Below, one piece after another: positions 6,285 to 8,678 of a stretch of 8,678 nt of DNA. The position numbers and the translations under genes were made by a program. The notes below the pieces were generated by a model, which was not told where the DNA came from, searched no databases, and saw nothing but the letters and a program-made list of their open reading frames with translations. The stretch lies in NCBI GenBank assembly GCA_030681635.1, contig JAUXRT010000686.1, positions 1 through 8,678 of the forward strand, read 5' to 3'. Position 1 is the first letter of the stretch. Each line of letters starts with the position of its first letter. The DNA comes from Reyranella sp. (GTDB lineage Bacteria; Pseudomonadota; Alphaproteobacteria; Reyranellales; Reyranellaceae).

Positions 6285-6617
6285 ATGTTCAGAGCGTTTG
6301 CAGTTTCCGTGGCTGCGCTGGCGGCCGTTTTCAGCCTGTCCGGCGAGGCGACGGCGGCCGGCTCCTGCGACAATCTCGAGGGCCAGGACGTGGCGCTCGC
6401 GGGAACGGTCGACAAGGTCGCCGGCATCGGCGTGATCTTCTTCACGGACAAGAAGACCGGCTGCGACTTCGGCCTGGTCGCCTTTTCCAGCGACCCGCCG
6501 TGCAAGCAGGGCAACGCGATCGAGGTCAAGGGCAAGCTCAGGAAGAACAACTACGTCAAAGGCATGTACGACGTCGAACGCAACCGCCGCGCGCCCGACG
6601 GGCTCGTCTGCCGCTAA
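6285..6617 (+). CDS. Small secreted protein, four cysteines, function unknown
   Basis: 110 residues. Residues 1-25 look like a Sec signal peptide: MFRAF, then a hydrophobic run of V/A/L, then a cleavage-like ATAA before GSC. The mature part of about 85 residues has Cys 28, 60, 73 and 109, which could form two disulfides in the periplasm. Its pattern (GQDVALAGTVDKV, VIFFTDKKTGCDFGLVAF, GNAIEVKGKLRK) alternates short beta-like strands with turns and recalls small OB-fold domains, but that is a guess. The ATG at 6285 is preferred because it begins the signal peptide and has GGGGAAG 7 nt upstream; longer frames from 6045 are antisense to the monooxygenase. It stands alone between a divergent and a convergent neighbour, so it is probably transcribed by itself. 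Confidence 0.72.
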   Translation: MFRAFAVSVAALAAVFSLSGEATAAGSCDNLEGQDVALAGTVDKVAGIGVIFFTDKKTGCDFGLVAFSSDPPCKQGNAIEVKGKLRKNNYVKGMYDVERNRRAPDGLVCR

Positions 6618-6640
6618 AAGCCGAGGCCGGCCCTCAGGCT
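6616..6640 (-). terminator. Probable intrinsic terminator of the downstream MFS gene, overlapping its stop codon
   Basis: Read on the minus strand, AGCC-T-GAGG (6640-6632) pairs with CCTC-GGCT (6626-6619) around a GCCGG loop, an 8-bp GC-rich stem with one bulged base, followed by a short T run (6619-6616). The bulged T belongs to the MFS stop codon TGA (6636-6634). It begins only 2 nt after the stop of the convergent secreted-protein gene, so it may also shape that mRNA's end, although no T run follows on the plus strand. Confidence 0.5.
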
Positions 6641-7866
6641 GGTCTGCTCCGGCGCCTACCGATCTCACCACCGATCAACAAGGCCAGGCAGCCGCTCATC
6701 GTGACCGCCGCCGCGATGACGAGGCCCGGCCCGTAGCCGCTAAAACCGTCACGCAGGAAGCCGAACAGCACCGGCCCGAAGGCCGAGGTGAATTGAATGA
6801 CCGTGGCCGCGGCGCCATAGGTCGCGCCGAACGCCGCCGCCCCGAATTCGCGCCGCACCACCACCGGGCCCAGCGTGCTGACATGGCCGATGCCGTAGCC
6901 GTAGACGAGGCTGGCGGCGATCAGCACCGGCACCGTCGGCCAGAGTGCGATGGCCAGCAGGGCGGCCGACTGGGCCACCATCACGCAACAAGCCAGATGC
7001 CGCGCGTGCACACCGTCGACGATGCGGGCCAGGATGAGGCGGCCCACGAACGCCGTAATCCCCGTGGCGCTGACCAGCAGCCCCGCGCCCGCCGTGCCCA
7101 ACAGCGGCTCGGCCAGGGCGACATGATGGGTGATGAAGCCGATCTGCACGGTGAGCCCCAGCGCGAAGGCGGCCGCGGCGCTCCACAGCAACAGGCGGCT
7201 GTTCGCAGCCGTGGCGATCGGCGGCGTCAGCCGGACATGCTGGGCAGCGTCCACGGTGACATGGCCGTCGCGCTGCAGGCCGATGTCCGCGGGACCGCGG
7301 AAGCGCAGCACGCGCCAGATCAGCGGCACCAGCACGACCGCGACGACGATGCCGGCCGCGACCAGCCCGCGTCCCAGCCCGAGCGTCGCGATGGCCAGCA
7401 GCAGCAGCGGCACGCCGGCAATGGCGCCGACGCTGGCGCCCATGATGGCAAGCGTCATCGAGCGGCCCTGGTGGCGCTCGAACCACGGCGCCACCGTCGT
7501 GGTGATGCCGGTCATCGACAGCGTCGACCAGCCGATGCCCAGCAGCATGAAGCAGGGATAGAGCTGCCACGGCACCGAGACCTGGCCGATCAGCGCCACG
7601 CCCGAGGTCATGCAGGCCACGCCCAGCAGCAGCACGGGCCGGGGGCCCCAGCGGTCGATGCTGCGGCCAACCGGCCGCTGCGCCGCGGCACTCACCAGGA
7701 AGAACAGCGTGATGGCCATCGCCACGTCGGCCACCGGCCAGCCATGGGCGGCCGTGACGGCCTGCAGATAGACGCTGGACCCGAACAGGCCCAGCGACCA
7801 GGCGCAGGCGGCGATGACGAAGCAGGCCGCAACGACCCGCCAACCGTGGAACACACTAAGAGGCAT
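6634..7866 (-). CDS. MFS transporter, monocarboxylate/oxalate-formate-type (MCT/OFA-like)
   Basis: 410 residues with about 12 hydrophobic spans. It begins with FHGWRVVAACFVIAACAW (5-22), then AHGWPVADVAMAITLFFL (40-57), the loop motif GRSIDRWGPRPVLLLG (67-82), APWFERHQGRSMTLAIMGAS (126-145), GITAFVGRLILARIVDG (269-285), and YGYGIGHVSTLGPVVVRREF (322-341). The GW(P)-start and the WFERHQGRSM segment are typical of MCT/OFA-like carriers, which move monocarboxylates or related anions across the inner membrane; the substrate is not predictable. The ATG at 7866 has no strong ribosome site ahead of it, but it starts right before the first span. The binding-protein gene upstream on the same strand belongs to a different transporter type, and the spacer between them contains a large inverted repeat, so co-transcription is uncertain. 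Confidence 0.92.
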   Translation of the reverse strand: MPLSVFHGWRVVAACFVIAACAWSLGLFGSSVYLQAVTAAHGWPVADVAMAITLFFLVSAAAQRPVGRSIDRWGPRPVLLLGVACMTSGVALIGQVSVPWQLYPCFMLLGIGWSTLSMTGITTTVAPWFERHQGRSMTLAIMGASVGAIAGVPLLLLAIATLGLGRGLVAAGIVVAVVLVPLIWRVLRFRGPADIGLQRDGHVTVDAAQHVRLTPPIATAANSRLLLWSAAAAFALGLTVQIGFITHHVALAEPLLGTAGAGLLVSATGITAFVGRLILARIVDGVHARHLACCVMVAQSAALLAIALWPTVPVLIAASLVYGYGIGHVSTLGPVVVRREFGAAAFGATYGAAATVIQFTSAFGPVLFGFLRDGFSGYGPGLVIAAAVTMSGCLALLIGGEIGRRRSRPA

Positions 7867-7886
7867 TAGCCGGCGTTACCCACACT

Positions 7887-7991
7887 CCTCATGCTGAGGA
7901 GCCGTGCGAAGCGCGGCGTCTCGAAGCATGGCAACACCAAGACTGGCCCCACCCTTCGAGACGCGGCCTGCGGCCGCTCCTCAGGGTGAGG
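7887..7991. repeat. Large imperfect inverted repeat (intergenic palindromic element)
   Basis: The left arm (about 7887-7930) begins CCTCATGCTGAGGAGC and ends GTCTCGAAGCATGG. The right arm (about 7951-7991), reverse-complemented, begins CCTCACCCTGAGGAGC and ends GTCTCGAAGGGT. The arms of about 40 bp flank a loop of about 20 bp. Each arm's outer end is itself a small palindrome, CCTCA-N3-TGAGG. I recall repeats of this composition being dispersed in alphaproteobacterial genomes. It fills most of the 147-bp spacer and could form a very stable hairpin in RNA, perhaps ending transcription or protecting the 3' end of the upstream binding-protein mRNA. No T tract follows. Confidence 0.85.
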
Positions 7992-8013
7992 TGGTTTATC
8001 CGGCCCACCGCCC

Positions 8014-8678
8014 CTAGCTCGGCTTGATGTTGCCCTTCTGGATGACGTCGCCCCAGCGTTTCATCTCGGAGGCCATCTTGGCCTGCGCCTCGGCCTGCGT
8101 GCTGCCGGCGACCGGCACGATGCCGAGCTTCAGCATGCGCTCGCGGAAGTCGGCGTCCTTGACCACTTCGTTGCCCGCCGCATTCAGCTTGGCCACGACA
8201 TCGGCGGGTGTGCCCCTGGGCACGAACAGCGTGTAGTTGGTGGCCGATTCGAAGCCCGGCACGCCGGCCTCGGCCATGGTCGGCACCTCGGGCAGCAGCG
8301 GCGAGCGCGTCTTCGAGGTGACCGCCAGAACGCGCACCTTGCCCGACGCGATATGCGGCAGGTGGGCCAGCACATTGTCGATCGAGACCTGGACCCTGTT
8401 TTCGTAGAGGTCGGCCTGGAAGAACGACGTGCCCTTGTAGGGCACGTGGGTCATCTCCGCGCCGGTCATCTGCTTCAGCATCTCGTAGTTGAGATGGATC
8501 AGGCCGCCGAATCCCGACGAGGCGTAGGAGAGCTTGCCGGGCTCCTTCTTGGCGAGCGAGATGAGCTCCTGGACATTCTTCACCGGCAGGCTGGGCGTTA
8601 CCAGCACACCGATGGTGCCGTTGCCGATCTCGAGCACCGGCACGAAGTCTCTCGCCATGTCGAAGCTGAGGTTCTTGT
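8014..8678 (-). CDS. Bug/TctC-family tripartite tricarboxylate transporter substrate-binding protein (5' partial)
   Basis: About 220 residues are visible; the gene runs off the right edge, so the N-terminal ~100 residues, including the expected signal peptide, are missing. The frame continues in phase to the edge (KNLSFDMARDFVPV), so the Met codon at 8658 is internal. Bug-family features from that Met: IGVLVTPSLPVKNVQELISL (16-35), KLSYASSGFGGLIHLNYEML (42-61), THVPYKGT (70-77), SIDNVLAHLPHIASGKVRVL (92-111), and LLPEVPTMAEAGVPGFE (121-137). Such proteins are periplasmic and capture carboxylates or other small organics for a TctAB membrane pair or act alone as sensors. No TctA or TctB gene is visible downstream; the next gene on this strand is an unrelated MFS carrier. 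It could be an orphan Bug protein. Confidence 0.93.
   Translation of the reverse strand, partial: KNLSFDMARDFVPVLEIGNGTIGVLVTPSLPVKNVQELISLAKKEPGKLSYASSGFGGLIHLNYEMLKQMTGAEMTHVPYKGTSFFQADLYENRVQVSIDNVLAHLPHIASGKVRVLAVTSKTRSPLLPEVPTMAEAGVPGFESATNYTLFVPRGTPADVVAKLNAAGNEVVKDADFRERMLKLGIVPVAGSTQAEAQAKMASEMKRWGDVIQKGNIKPS

Noticed and set aside
6194..6550. N-terminal extension of the monooxygenase (622 codons in total)
   Set aside because: The added segment is antisense to the secreted-protein gene; the FAD-binding motif already begins near the N-terminus with the start at 6193.
5513..6736. Long plus-strand open frame of 407 codons
   Set aside because: Antisense to the monooxygenase and out of frame with the secreted-protein gene; Arg/Gly/His-rich with no recognisable motif.
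6793..7869. Long plus-strand open frame of 358 codons
   Set aside because: Fully antisense to the second MFS transporter; Gln/Arg/His-rich composition typical of a shadow frame.
1..8678. Defence system, CRISPR, prophage or biosynthetic cluster
   Set aside because: No nuclease, helicase, transposase, integrase, carrier-protein or array-like repeats were found; all nine genes belong to metabolic, transport or regulatory families or are a small secreted protein.

Overview
The window is a GC-rich, densely coding bacterial segment holding nine protein genes: seven complete and two cut by the window ends. I see no RNA gene, CRISPR array, transposase, phage gene or origin. Codon use, the Bug-type solute-binding protein and a large inverted repeat of a kind I associate with alphaproteobacterial genomes (CCTCA...TGAGGAGC / GTCTCGAAG halves) suggest an alphaproteobacterium (Rhizobiales or Rhodospirillales-like). 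That placement is an inference and was not checked by search.

Layout. (1) The 3' end of an aminomethyltransferase/dimethylglycine-dehydrogenase-like gene (+) meets a MarR-family regulator (-) tail to tail. (2) The MarR gene is divergent from a SnoaL/NTF2-like protein (+), with a 50-bp AT-rich control region between them. (3) The SnoaL-like gene meets, with overlapping stop codons, an isocitrate lyase/PEP mutase superfamily gene (-). That gene is divergent, across only 33 bp, from a 2-keto-4-pentenoate hydratase/FAH-family gene (+). (4) Next on the minus strand comes an EthA-like Baeyer-Villiger monooxygenase followed directly (TAG-ATG) by a metabolite:H+ symporter-type MFS transporter, a likely two-gene operon. 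(5) Divergent from the monooxygenase is a small secreted protein with four cysteines (+). (6) A second MFS transporter (-) converges on it, with a plausible intrinsic terminator spanning its stop codon. (7) A 147-bp spacer carries the inverted repeat, and then a Bug/TctC-type periplasmic binding protein (-) runs off the right edge.

Functionally this looks like an accessory catabolic and transport neighbourhood: demethylation of N-methyl amino acids, 2-oxo-acid C-C bond lysis or hydration, ketone oxygenation, and uptake or efflux of small organic acids. The genes mostly form divergent and convergent pairs with seven strand switches, so they are probably several small transcription units rather than one pathway operon. 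I found no convincing undescribed system. The points most worth checking are an apparent Glu-to-Gln change at a metal-ligand position of the hydratase-like protein, the compact divergent control regions, the monooxygenase-transporter coupling and the large intergenic repeat.
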